A program made the position numbers and the translations under genes. Below, piece after piece: positions 1 to 6,490 of a stretch of 8,939 nt of DNA. The notes below the pieces were generated by a model. The model was not told the DNA's origin, made no database searches, and was given only the letters and a program-made list of their open reading frames with translations. The stretch's first letter is position 1; each line of letters starts with the position of its first letter. Source of the DNA: Fibrobacteres bacterium CG2_30_45_31 (GTDB taxonomy: Bacteria; Fibrobacterota; Fibrobacteria; Fibrobacterales; Fibrobacteraceae); assembly GCA_001873075.1 (NCBI GenBank), contig MNYL01000191.1:1-8939 (forward strand), read 5' to 3'.

Positions 1-701
1 CTGGTGAAAAAATTGCCCGTTTTATCGGAACCATTTCTGGTATACTCCTTATTGTGGGGTTCGGAGCCCTCTATCTCGAATTTAAAACGCCGGGAATGGG
101 GATGTTCGGTGTCATCGGTATTACAGCTATCGCACTCGTTTTCTTTGGGCAATTCGCAGGCCAATTGGATAATTATTTCCCTGCAATTCTTCTGGTCATT
201 GGAGCCCTCCTTTTTATTGTCGAGATTCTGATTCTACCGGGCACATTCTTATTTGGAATTGGTGGCATCGGGTTTATGATTGCAGCCTTGGCGCTGATAT
301 TCAAAGACTCGTCACTCCCTTCCTTCGTCCCCGTTCTTTTTTCCGATACGGCTCCCTGGATCCGCGGCCTTTTCTACATCATGAGTTGTGCGGTAACCGC
401 ACTCTTACTCCCCATTGTATTCTCACGCTATATCGTTCAGCTTCTCCCTGAAGGTTGGACCCCCATGCTCTCCACAGACCTTGCAGAAGCAAAATCCCCC
501 ACCGAAGAAATTTCTTCCATTAGCATAGGGATGGAAGGGATCGCCACCACACCACTACGTCCAGTAGGGCATGCCAGGATTAATGGCATTCTTTTAGATG
601 TTCAAACGCATGGCGATATTATTGAATCAGGAACCCCTGTCAGAGTGATCGCCGTTAGTGATGGAAGAATCTGGGTCTCCCCAACAGCGGAAGAATCCTA
701 G
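1..701 (+). CDS. NfeD-family membrane protein, C-terminal part (5' end outside window)
   Basis: The reading frame is open to the left window edge (first full codon at 3) and ends with TAG at 699-701, so about 232 C-terminal residues are visible. They show four to five hydrophobic segments. The first ends in ALYLEFKTPG, matching the typical NfeD turn (LxxEFKxPG); others follow around NYFPAILLVIGALLFIVEI and GTFLFGIGGIGFM. After a linker comes a soluble C-terminal domain (about the last 60 residues) with GMEGIATTPLRPVGHARI and later GTPVRVIAVSDGRIWV, the pattern of the NfeD OB-fold. In the long NfeD class (B. subtilis YqeZ type) a ClpP-like serine protease domain precedes this part; whether it exists here cannot be seen. 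NfeD proteins are thought to work with flotillin/SPFH partners in the membrane, and a floA gene lies about 900 bp downstream on the same strand. The family call is firm; the exact role is inferred. Confidence 0.9.
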   Translation, partial: GEKIARFIGTISGILLIVGFGALYLEFKTPGMGMFGVIGITAIALVFFGQFAGQLDNYFPAILLVIGALLFIVEILILPGTFLFGIGGIGFMIAALALIFKDSSLPSFVPVLFSDTAPWIRGLFYIMSCAVTALLLPIVFSRYIVQLLPEGWTPMLSTDLAEAKSPTEEISSISIGMEGIATTPLRPVGHARINGILLDVQTHGDIIESGTPVRVIAVSDGRIWVSPTAEES

Positions 702-758
702 GGGCTTTGTCAAAAAATTGTTCCCTCCCCACGAACCACAACTTCAATATTTTACACA

Positions 759-786
759 AAAAGCCCTGTCAAATGACAGGGCTTTT
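759..786. terminator. Bidirectional hairpin terminator between convergent genes
   Basis: A perfect 13-bp inverted repeat (arms 759-771 and 774-786, core GCCCTGTCA/TGACAGGGC) lies between the end of the NfeD gene (701) and the end of the minus-strand lipoprotein gene (804). The arms carry an A-tract on one side and a T-tract on the other, so the RNA ends in a U-run in either direction: four U on the plus strand and five on the minus strand. The hairpin starts 18 nt past the lipoprotein stop and about 57 nt past the NfeD stop. This is the form expected of a shared intrinsic terminator. Confidence 0.85.
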
Positions 787-803
787 AATGAGCACAGAAA
801 AAA

Positions 804-1418
804 TTATTTCTTGCTCAACTTATCGCAATTACCTTCCCAGAAATAATCAGAGACAATGTTCTTCTCGCTAATCACAAAGTGAACCTTACATTCCCCTTCC
901 GTATAGACGAGAACTTGCTCTTCCGCAACATTGAAAATGTATTTCGGACAGTCACCAAATAAGGACGATTCAGAACACTTCACATTCTCTTCCACAGGAA
1001 GTGTATAAGTCTCGGCAGGTTCGCCCCACTTTGCTTTTACTTCAGAAACATCTTGCTTAAAATAGGCTCTGAGAACTTTATGTTCCCGCTTCTTTCCTAA
1101 GCCTTCACAATCACCTGGTTTTCTTGCACGGATGCGGTAGTTATGAATAACCCCCTTATCATCGGCCAAGAAATCAATCATACAAGCTTGCTTCAGTGCA
1201 GCAACAGCACCAAAGCCCCCAATACTCGAGGTCTGTGTGGACATTTCTGCATAGCCCACCACTCGATATTGATTGGCCACAGTCGTATCCAAAGTAATGT
1301 GTTCCTTTTTGTAAGGAATTTCATTCACATTTTTGCCGAGCAAATCACTTGCTTTTGTGGAACAACCCACTACTGTGAGCGCCAAAGCAACTGCACAGAA
1401 CCCTATTATTTTATTCAT
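804..1418 (-). CDS. Cysteine-rich lipoprotein of unknown family
   Basis: The product has 204 residues. The start at 1418 is chosen because it has a strong ribosome binding site (AGGAG) about seven bases upstream and opens directly into a signal peptide (MNKIIGFCAVALALTVVGC). An in-frame start 10 codons earlier would put extra polar residues before the signal. The lipobox is VVGC, with the lipidated Cys at 19 followed by Ser, so the mature protein should be anchored in the cell envelope. The mature part holds six more cysteines (79, 104, 148, 157, 177, 198), which could form disulfides in the periplasm. A short stretch, VSEVKAKWGEP (124-134), recalls the helix-Gly-x-Pro turn of BamE/SmpA-like folds, but this is too weak to assign a family. 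It lies between nfeD and floA on the opposite strand and shares a terminator with nfeD. I do not recognise the family. Confidence 0.85.
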   Translation of the reverse strand: MNKIIGFCAVALALTVVGCSTKASDLLGKNVNEIPYKKEHITLDTTVANQYRVVGYAEMSTQTSSIGGFGAVAALKQACMIDFLADDKGVIHNYRIRARKPGDCEGLGKKREHKVLRAYFKQDVSEVKAKWGEPAETYTLPVEENVKCSESSLFGDCPKYIFNVAEEQVLVYTEGECKVHFVISEKNIVSDYFWEGNCDKLSKK

Positions 1419-1423
1419 TTGTA

Positions 1424-1430
1424 TCTCCTG
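1424..1430 (-). promoter_or_regulatory. Ribosome binding site of the Cys-rich lipoprotein gene
   Basis: On the minus strand the sequence CAGGAGATACAAATG places AGGAG seven bases before the ATG at 1418. This decides the start in favour of the form that begins with the signal peptide. Confidence 0.8.
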
Positions 1431-1460
1431 TTTATGAACACCACTCATTGTGGAAAGTCC

Positions 1461-1466
1461 ATTCTA
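1461..1466 (-). promoter_or_regulatory. Possible -10 element for the Cys-rich lipoprotein gene
   Basis: TAGAAT on the minus strand matches five of six bases of a sigma-70 -10 box and would give a leader of roughly 35 nt. No convincing -35 box lies 16-18 bp upstream, and promoter preferences in this lineage may differ, so this is tentative. Confidence 0.25.
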
Positions 1467-1611
1467 CCATTGTCCAAGAAGGCCGAAAACCATTTTGAAG
1501 CCCTCACTGGGCCACATTTTCTGTGACGGGGTGAAATATAACTACTTTTAGCTCGTGATTATTTGTTTTTTATCATAGGCATAACTAAAAAGTTTTTATT
1601 CAGGAGAACTC

Positions 1612-2592
1612 ATGAACAATATGTTCATTCTAGGTATTATCATCGCAGGCATCATCGCCCTCATATTGCTTGTCTTTATTGCCAACTTCTTCAGCCTATG
1701 GCTACAAGCCTTGTTTTCTAAGGCGAATGTAGGCATTCTCCAACTCATCGGAATGCGTCTTCGTAAAGTACCGCCTAAAATTATCGTTGACGCCCGCATT
1801 TTGAGCTGCAAAGCAGGCATGCCTGTAGATACCAATTTATTAGAAGCGCATTTTATGTCAGGGGGTAATGTACTCCGCGTTATTCAAGCGCTCATCGCCG
1901 CAAACAAAGCCAACATTAAATTGGATTTCAAAGAAGCGACCGCCATTGACCTTGCAGGTCGTAACGTTCTTGAAGCCGTACAAATGTCGGTGAATCCTAA
2001 AGTGATTGAAACACCTCGCGTGAGTGCCGTCGCTCTCGATGGTATCCAGCTCCATGCCATTACTCGAATCACCGTCCGCGCAAGCATCCAGAAACTGGTT
2101 GGTGGCGCTGGTGAAGAAACGGTTGTCGCTCGCGTAGGTGAAGGGATTGTGTCCTCCATCGGTAGTGCAACCACCCACAAAGCGGTCCTCGAAAATCCGA
2201 ATATGATTTCCAAAAAAGTCCTTGCCGCGGGTTTGGACGCCGGTACCGCTTTTGAAATTCTTTCCATTGATATTGCGGACGTGGATGTCGGTCAAAACAT
2301 CGGCGCCATGCTGGAAACCGACCGCGCCGAAGCGGACAAGAAAATTGCACAGGCGAAGGCAGAAGAACGCCGCGCCATGGCTATCGCCGCTGAACAGGAA
2401 ATGAAAGCCAAAGTGATGGAAATGCGCGCCAAACTCGTAGATGCAGAATCTCAGGTGCCTATGGCTATGGCCGATGCCCTCCGTTCCGGTCACCTCGGAG
2501 TCATGGACTATTACAATCTCCAAAACGTCAAAGCCGATACCCAGATGCGCTCGCAGTTGGGAAACCAGAATGCTGAGACCGATTCAAACTAA
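1612..2592 (+). CDS. floA: Flotillin-like protein FloA (UPF0365/YqfA family)
   Basis: The product has 326 residues, close to the about 330 usual for FloA. ATG at 1612 has AGGAG at 1602-1606. The N-terminus is a long hydrophobic segment (about residues 4-34) that anchors the protein in the inner membrane. An SPFH/band-7-like region follows (about 50-225), including GRNVLEAVQMSVNPKVIETP (116-135) and AITRITVRASIQKLVGG (149-165), both typical of FloA. Residues 235-285 are Ala/Glu/Lys-rich and should form the flotillin coiled coil. The C-terminus keeps the family signature MDYYNLQNVKADTQMR (298-313). FloA oligomers form functional membrane microdomains in bacteria studied so far. In Bacillus floA directly follows the NfeD gene yqeZ; here an inverted lipoprotein gene separates them. 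The next gene starts 18 bp downstream, so the two are probably co-transcribed. Confidence 0.95.
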   Translation: MNNMFILGIIIAGIIALILLVFIANFFSLWLQALFSKANVGILQLIGMRLRKVPPKIIVDARILSCKAGMPVDTNLLEAHFMSGGNVLRVIQALIAANKANIKLDFKEATAIDLAGRNVLEAVQMSVNPKVIETPRVSAVALDGIQLHAITRITVRASIQKLVGGAGEETVVARVGEGIVSSIGSATTHKAVLENPNMISKKVLAAGLDAGTAFEILSIDIADVDVGQNIGAMLETDRAEADKKIAQAKAEERRAMAIAAEQEMKAKVMEMRAKLVDAESQVPMAMADALRSGHLGVMDYYNLQNVKADTQMRSQLGNQNAETDSN

Positions 2593-2610
2593 AACGAAAG
2601 AGTGAATCCT

Positions 2611-3165
2611 ATGGAATTAGTCCTTCTCTTCGCTGGAATTATCATCTTTAACATTGTCGTCAAAAGGATGCAATACAAAGCCCAACAGGACAAGCGTAAA
2701 GTTGAAAATTCCAGGTCCGCTCAATCTGCACCAAAACCTTTGGCAAATTCGGATACGCCCAAGTCTCTGCAAGATCTGATTCGGAAGTTCAACGAACGGC
2801 AGCAAGAATCAGAATCTGCTTCCGCTCCAAAAACGGTTGAGAAGGAAACTCATTCCCCGGCACACGAGGATACCCCTTCTGTGTTACATGAAGAAGAAAC
2901 GGTCATTCAGACACACCGTGAACAATGGGAAGCTCGTAAAAAAGAACTGTCCGACGCCGCTTCTGCACTAAACACAACATCCAATCCCCGTATTGAATCC
3001 ATAGCGAAACCCGTTATCCAAAAGAAAGCGGCGATTATACAAAATCATGGGATAACCAGTTTCAAATTAAACATTACCGAAGCGCGCGAAGGATTCCTCT
3101 GGGCGAAAGTCATTGATGATCCTCGGTTTCGGCGTAGGTCTCCACTCAATGTGAAGGCATTATAA
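2611..3165 (+). CDS. Small single-pass membrane protein with charged linker, unknown function
   Basis: The product has 184 residues. ATG at 2611 is preferred over GTG at 2602 because GAAAGAG ends eight bases before the ATG, while the GTG has no usable ribosome binding site. Residues 2-17 (ELVLLFAGIIIFNIVV) form one membrane helix followed at once by positive residues (KRMQYKAQQDKRK), so the rest should lie in the cytoplasm. The middle (30-125) is polar, Ser/Glu/Lys-rich and probably disordered, with a short helical stretch around SLQDLIRKFNERQQE (52-66). The C-terminus is more ordered, and its end, EGFLWAKVIDDPRFRR (160-175), resembles a short tail motif (roughly W-x-x-[IV][IL]-x-x-P-[RK]) that I recall from small membrane-anchored proteins in Bacteroidota-like genomes; I cannot verify this. 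It lies 18 bp after floA and may be a FloA accessory protein, which is inference. Its last 20 bp overlap the convergent pspC-like gene. Confidence 0.8.
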   Translation: MELVLLFAGIIIFNIVVKRMQYKAQQDKRKVENSRSAQSAPKPLANSDTPKSLQDLIRKFNERQQESESASAPKTVEKETHSPAHEDTPSVLHEEETVIQTHREQWEARKKELSDAASALNTTSNPRIESIAKPVIQKKAAIIQNHGITSFKLNITEAREGFLWAKVIDDPRFRRRSPLNVKAL

Positions 3166-3325
3166 GCCAGAAAATGAGATAGGCTATAATTCCAGCACCG
3201 CCGAGTAATGTGGCAAGCACCCAGAGAACGCGAACTAGGGTGGGATCCACTCCTAAATATTCCCCGATGCCGCCGCAAACGCCAGCAAGAAACCGATTCG
3301 TGTTGGAAAGAGTCAATTTTTTCAT
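3146..3325 (-). CDS. Minimal PspC-domain membrane protein (59 residues)
   Basis: This gene is easily missed because of its size. Reading the minus strand from ATG at 3325 to TGA at 3146-3148 gives 59 residues. They begin MKKLTLSNTNRFLAGVCGG, continue IGEYLGVDPTLVRVLWVL and end AYLIFWLIMPSH. This matches the whole PspC (phage-shock protein C) domain: the N-terminal basic strand, the AGVCGGIGEYLGVDPTLVR signature and one membrane helix ending in LIxWLIMP. A ribosome binding site, AGAGG, lies seven bases before the ATG (plus strand 3333-3337). In enterobacteria PspC is an inner-membrane sensor of envelope stress that binds PspA and PspB. Stand-alone copies like this are common elsewhere and their role is less clear. 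The 3' end overlaps the convergent membrane-protein gene by 20 bp. The family call is firm; a stress role is inferred. Confidence 0.93.
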   Translation of the reverse strand: MKKLTLSNTNRFLAGVCGGIGEYLGVDPTLVRVLWVLATLLGGAGIIAYLIFWLIMPSH

Positions 3326-3356
3326 TGCTGAACCTCTGATTTAATTTTTTTTCGTT

Positions 3357-3380
3357 CAAGAAGGAAATATTTCCTTCTTG
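3357..3380. repeat. 24-bp perfect palindrome; candidate operator or plus-strand terminator
   Basis: The two halves, CAAGAAGGAAAT and ATTTCCTTCTTG, are exact reverse complements with no spacer. The palindrome sits between the divergent pspC-like gene (start 3325) and the lamin-tail lipoprotein gene (start 3422). It is followed on the plus strand by TTCGTTTTT, so transcripts coming from floA and its neighbour could form a 10-bp hairpin with a U-rich tail and stop here. On the minus strand the following bases are A-rich and would not terminate. Because it also lies where both divergent promoters should be, binding by a dimeric regulator is equally possible. Sequence alone does not decide. Confidence 0.6.
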
Positions 3381-3421
3381 TTCGTTTTTAAAGAGTCACT
3401 CACTTTTACCTAGGAGAAAAA

Positions 3422-4669
3422 ATGAGTCATCTCACAAAAAATACGAAAAAAACAATTCTTATGGGAGCCCTCAGCATATTATTACTCAGTGCTTGCCATG
3501 ATAATGCGTCTTCCGATAAAACACCATACGAAGGGGGCACTGCGGCAGTACGCCTTGATATCGGTGACATAGAAATGCCGTTACTCGATAGTGTCACCAT
3601 CGATTGCATGGGGGCCGATACCACACACTTGGTGAGTACGTCTATTGACAACATATTCAGTATGGATCTTCTTCCCTTTACCCCGTGGGTTTTCAGGGCG
3701 AGAGTGTACGCCAACGGAGGATTACTTACCCAGGAAGGAGAAACCGAAGCCACCGTGAATGCGGGAGACCAACTGGATCTGTTGATCCAACTACGGGCCC
3801 TGATCGGTTTTATTTATTTGAAAATTCCGCTCGGACTCGGGAATCCTTTAGGTATTGAATCGGGGACACTGAAAATTATTTCAAATCACGTAGACACGAC
3901 TTACACCTTTGAACTGGATGACAAAGAAGCAACTCTGGGCACCAAAGCCCTTGCCTTAGGCGAAACTTATTTTATTAAAATCAATTTATTCAACGCTCTT
4001 AAAGATACCGTTTATGCATTCTCCGACAGTATTCTTATCAATGCGGAAAACTCATTTCCCACCATTATTCTCGAATCGTTGCGGGGCGAGATTTCCGTGA
4101 GCATCCAGATGCAGACGATGAGTCCCCTGGAATGGCAAGCGACATTCAGCACTAGTAAAAAAAGAACCCCTATCGCAGGCGATTTACTGATCACCGAATT
4201 CTTTGCCGATCCTAAAAGCAGTGGAACTAAATTTGAATTTGTGGAAATTTATAATGGGACTCTAGATTCCCTCATTCTCGACAGTTGTACACTCGCAGAA
4301 TCGTCCTCTAAAACGGAAACGCTACTCCCCGCCAATACTGTAATTCCGCCTTCCACATTCTGGGTTTTAGGCAGTGATAGTGTAAACGCCGCTGATGTTA
4401 TTATTGATACACTCGGGCTTCCCAAAACATCACACGCATTGGTATTCCACTGCAAAAGTGAAGTTATCGATTCCCTTTGGTACAACAGCAAAACGGATAG
4501 TACAAATACCAACCCGTTTCCTCTCGCCACCGGAAAAACAACCCAGCTTCCTTTAGACAATTGGAAAACACAAGAGGCGGGAACGTCCTGGTGCTTAGGA
4601 AACTCAACATTCCAATTTGGTGGAAATATTTTCTACGGGTCCCCTGGAAAAGACGCTTCCTGCCCATAA
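3422..4669 (+). CDS. Lipoprotein with C-terminal lamin-tail-like domain
   Basis: The product has 415 residues. ATG at 3422 has AGGAG at 3412-3416. A basic N-terminus and hydrophobic stretch (11-22) lead to the lipobox LSAC, with the lipidated Cys at 25, followed by His-Asp, so the protein should be lipid-anchored in the envelope and perhaps surface-exposed. Residues 40-230 are beta-rich with repeated Thr/Asp/Leu patterns and have no family I recognise. From about 252 the sequence GDLLITEFFADPKSSGTKFE, then FVEIYNGTLDSLILDSCTL, matches the start of lamin-tail (LTD) domains (IxEfxxdP...EfvEiyN...vdLsgw). The chain ends with GNIFYGSPGKDASCP, like the closing GTPGxxN segment of such domains. LTD domains are beta-sandwiches found on many secreted bacterial proteins, often near nucleases or as adhesive modules; no nuclease domain is present here. 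The gene seems to be a single transcription unit. The function is unknown. Confidence 0.88.
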   Translation: MSHLTKNTKKTILMGALSILLLSACHDNASSDKTPYEGGTAAVRLDIGDIEMPLLDSVTIDCMGADTTHLVSTSIDNIFSMDLLPFTPWVFRARVYANGGLLTQEGETEATVNAGDQLDLLIQLRALIGFIYLKIPLGLGNPLGIESGTLKIISNHVDTTYTFELDDKEATLGTKALALGETYFIKINLFNALKDTVYAFSDSILINAENSFPTIILESLRGEISVSIQMQTMSPLEWQATFSTSKKRTPIAGDLLITEFFADPKSSGTKFEFVEIYNGTLDSLILDSCTLAESSSKTETLLPANTVIPPSTFWVLGSDSVNAADVIIDTLGLPKTSHALVFHCKSEVIDSLWYNSKTDSTNTNPFPLATGKTTQLPLDNWKTQEAGTSWCLGNSTFQFGGNIFYGSPGKDASCP

Positions 4670-4780
4670 AAGAAAAATTTACGAACGGATTTTTTTGTTG
4701 TTCATTTTTTCTTTAAAAGCGAGGCAACGCAGGAGCCCAAGCGAACAATGTAGCAGAAGCCCCTGCATGCATTTAAACCA

Positions 4781-5788
4781 TTAGCCTATTTCAGACTTGA
4801 GTTCACGACTCATCAATTCTTCGATGGCTATCTTCGGTGACTTTCCACAGAAAAGCGCTTCGTAAACCGCATTCACAATCGGAAGTTCGACACCCTTCTT
4901 TTCGCCGAGCATCTTAGCACTGCGACAAGTGGGGACGCCCTCAGCGACCATCTTCATGTGAGACATGACCTGATCCAAAGTTTCACCCTTACCAATGCAC
5001 TCGCCAACATAACGGTTGCGGCTATGACCCGAAAGGCACGTCACAATCAGATCGCCCATACCTGCAAGACCTGCAAACGTATGAGCGTTCGCTCCCATCG
5101 CAAGCCCTAGACGGCAAATCTCCGCCTGCCCGCGAGTAATCAAAGCCGCGCGAGTATTATCACCCGCTCCGATACCATAAAGAATTCCGCTCGCAATAGC
5201 AATGACGTTTTTCACGGAACCACAAAGTTCCACACCCACAATATCGGTAGAAGTGTAGACACGGAGATAAGAATTACTCATCACTTGCTGCACAAACTTC
5301 GCGGAGTCTTCGTTTGTACAGGCGGCAACAATAGCGGTAGAGACGCGACGGGCCACTTCTTCAGCGTGGGTAGGCCCACTAAAAGCGACCATGTGGTCTT
5401 CATCAAGCCATGGAACATTCGCAAGAATCACTTCACTCATCAACTGAAGAGAACCTTCCAAAATGCCTTTCGTTGCACAGAGAACGATGGGTTTCTTGCC
5501 TTTCGGTGTCCAAGTTCCAAATTGTTTGGCCACATTCCCCATGAACTGGGATGGCACTACCAAAAGCACCATTTCCGCACCTTCAAGAGCGGCATTCATA
5601 TCTGTCGTATAAACAAAAGAATCAGGGAAAATAACACCCGGCAATTTGTCTTTGTATTGGTGTTCCCGATAAAGTAAATCGACTTCATCCTTTGAAAATG
5701 TCCAAAAGGAAACCTGATGTCCATTGTCCGAGAGAACCTGACCGAGAGTTAAACCCCAACCACCTGTACCTAAAACTGTAACTTTCAT
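4781..5788 (-). CDS. gpsA: Glycerol-3-phosphate dehydrogenase [NAD(P)+]
   Basis: The product has 335 residues, the usual GpsA length. It reduces dihydroxyacetone phosphate to sn-glycerol-3-phosphate with NAD(P)H in the cytoplasm, the entry step of phospholipid synthesis. The N-terminal Rossmann fold shows VLGTGGWG (5-12). Further family motifs are VVPSQ (77-81), CATKG (104-108, with the conserved Lys107), SGPTHAEE (137-144), SVKNVIAIASG (191-201, with Lys193 as the expected catalytic Lys), GDNTRAALITRG (209-220) and AGMGDLIVTC (242-251). The C-terminal VAEGVPTCRSA (281-291) and ELPI (301-304) are also typical. It starts 30 bp after plsY, on the same strand, and the two act in sequence. The ribosome binding site is weak (AAGG about 11 bases upstream), so translation may depend partly on coupling to plsY. 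Confidence 0.97.
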   Translation of the reverse strand: MKVTVLGTGGWGLTLGQVLSDNGHQVSFWTFSKDEVDLLYREHQYKDKLPGVIFPDSFVYTTDMNAALEGAEMVLLVVPSQFMGNVAKQFGTWTPKGKKPIVLCATKGILEGSLQLMSEVILANVPWLDEDHMVAFSGPTHAEEVARRVSTAIVAACTNEDSAKFVQQVMSNSYLRVYTSTDIVGVELCGSVKNVIAIASGILYGIGAGDNTRAALITRGQAEICRLGLAMGANAHTFAGLAGMGDLIVTCLSGHSRNRYVGECIGKGETLDQVMSHMKMVAEGVPTCRSAKMLGEKKGVELPIVNAVYEALFCGKSPKIAIEELMSRELKSEIG

Positions 5789-5818
5789 GATGTGCGTAAC
5801 CTTATTTATTCAAGTAAT

Positions 5819-6490
5819 TTACACTTTTTTTCGTTTGCTACCAAAACCATTTTCTGTGCCATTCATTAAACGCTTCATATTGGCACGATGTTTATAAATA
5901 ACGAAAACAGCAACGGCCCAAGCAACCATCAGAACTCCTAACGAAATCTGATCGTGCGGGTAATGCTCAGGAAACAAAAAGCCTAAAGTGGAGATAATCG
6001 CAAGAGTGATGCAAGCCCCGATACTCCCCACCGAAACATATTTGGTGGTAACAGTCAAAAGGGTCCACACAGAAAAAGAAATAAGAGCGGTCACCGGAGC
6101 GAGCGCTAAAAAGACCCCCATCGCCGTGAGCACGCCCTTGCCTCCACGAAAACCCGCCAGGCATGTAAAACTGTGGCCCACAATAGCGAGAAGCCCCGCC
6201 ACTAAAGGCAACCAAGAATAATCAGGTCCACCCGCTGCCACAGAAGCTTCGTTCATCCACAAAGCAATCATCGGCGCCAAAAAACCTTTCGCAAGATCAA
6301 CAAATACTACTGGCAATGCAGGCTTCCAACCGAGAACGCGGAATACGTTAGTTAAACCCGCATTTTTTGAACCATAAGCACGAATGTCGTAGCTTTTACC
6401 GTTGACGAGCTTTGCCATCCACACGGCGGACGGGAGGGACCCCAACAGATATGCGATCGGAAGACTCAGTAAATTGTTCAAGATCTTCAT
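5819..6490 (-). CDS. plsY: Acyl-phosphate:glycerol-3-phosphate acyltransferase PlsY
   Basis: PlsY transfers an acyl group from acyl-phosphate to glycerol-3-phosphate in the inner membrane, giving lysophosphatidic acid. From ATG at 6490 the product has 223 residues with several membrane helices. The three family motifs are present: YLLGSLPSAVW (14-24), YGSKNAGLTNVFR (39-51) and GHSF with GFRGGKGV (105-120). The C-terminus has HRANMKRLMNGTEN (201-214), the usual HRxNxxRLxxGxE ending. The start is uncertain by a few codons: AAAGG lies directly against the ATG, while a TTG at 6481 has AAGGA at ideal distance, and an open frame continues upstream to a TTG at 6517. Motif 1 must be kept, so at least 86 bp lie inside the end of der. 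The C-terminal tail is strongly basic (GSKRKKV). gpsA, which makes the substrate, follows 30 bp later. Confidence 0.95.
   Translation of the reverse strand: MKILNNLLSLPIAYLLGSLPSAVWMAKLVNGKSYDIRAYGSKNAGLTNVFRVLGWKPALPVVFVDLAKGFLAPMIALWMNEASVAAGGPDYSWLPLVAGLLAIVGHSFTCLAGFRGGKGVLTAMGVFLALAPVTALISFSVWTLLTVTTKYVSVGSIGACITLAIISTLGFLFPEHYPHDQISLGVLMVAWAVAVFVIYKHRANMKRLMNGTENGFGSKRKKV

Noticed and set aside
1143..1526. 127-codon plus-strand open frame across the lipoprotein gene start
   Set aside because: It is antisense to a gene with a clear signal peptide, lipobox and ribosome binding site. It has no ribosome binding site of its own and its product is irregular and Cys/His-rich without a fold pattern.
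1858..2523. 221-codon minus-strand open frame opposite floA
   Set aside because: Its product is rich in His, Phe and Cys with no motif, the usual look of a shadow frame opposite a strongly conserved gene; FloA on the other strand is certain.
3045..3359. 104-codon minus-strand open frame overlapping the pspC-like gene
   Set aside because: It is in a different frame from the PspC protein, which matches a known domain over its full length; the longer frame has no recognisable content.
4670..4780. Possible terminator between the convergent lamin-tail lipoprotein and gpsA genes
   Set aside because: GCAGGAGC and GCCCCTGC can pair over eight bases with one mismatch (a G-U pair on the minus strand), but the loop is about 22 nt and no U-run follows directly. 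The T-rich stretch at 4690-4724 lacks a GC stem. A terminator is expected here but I cannot point to one with confidence.
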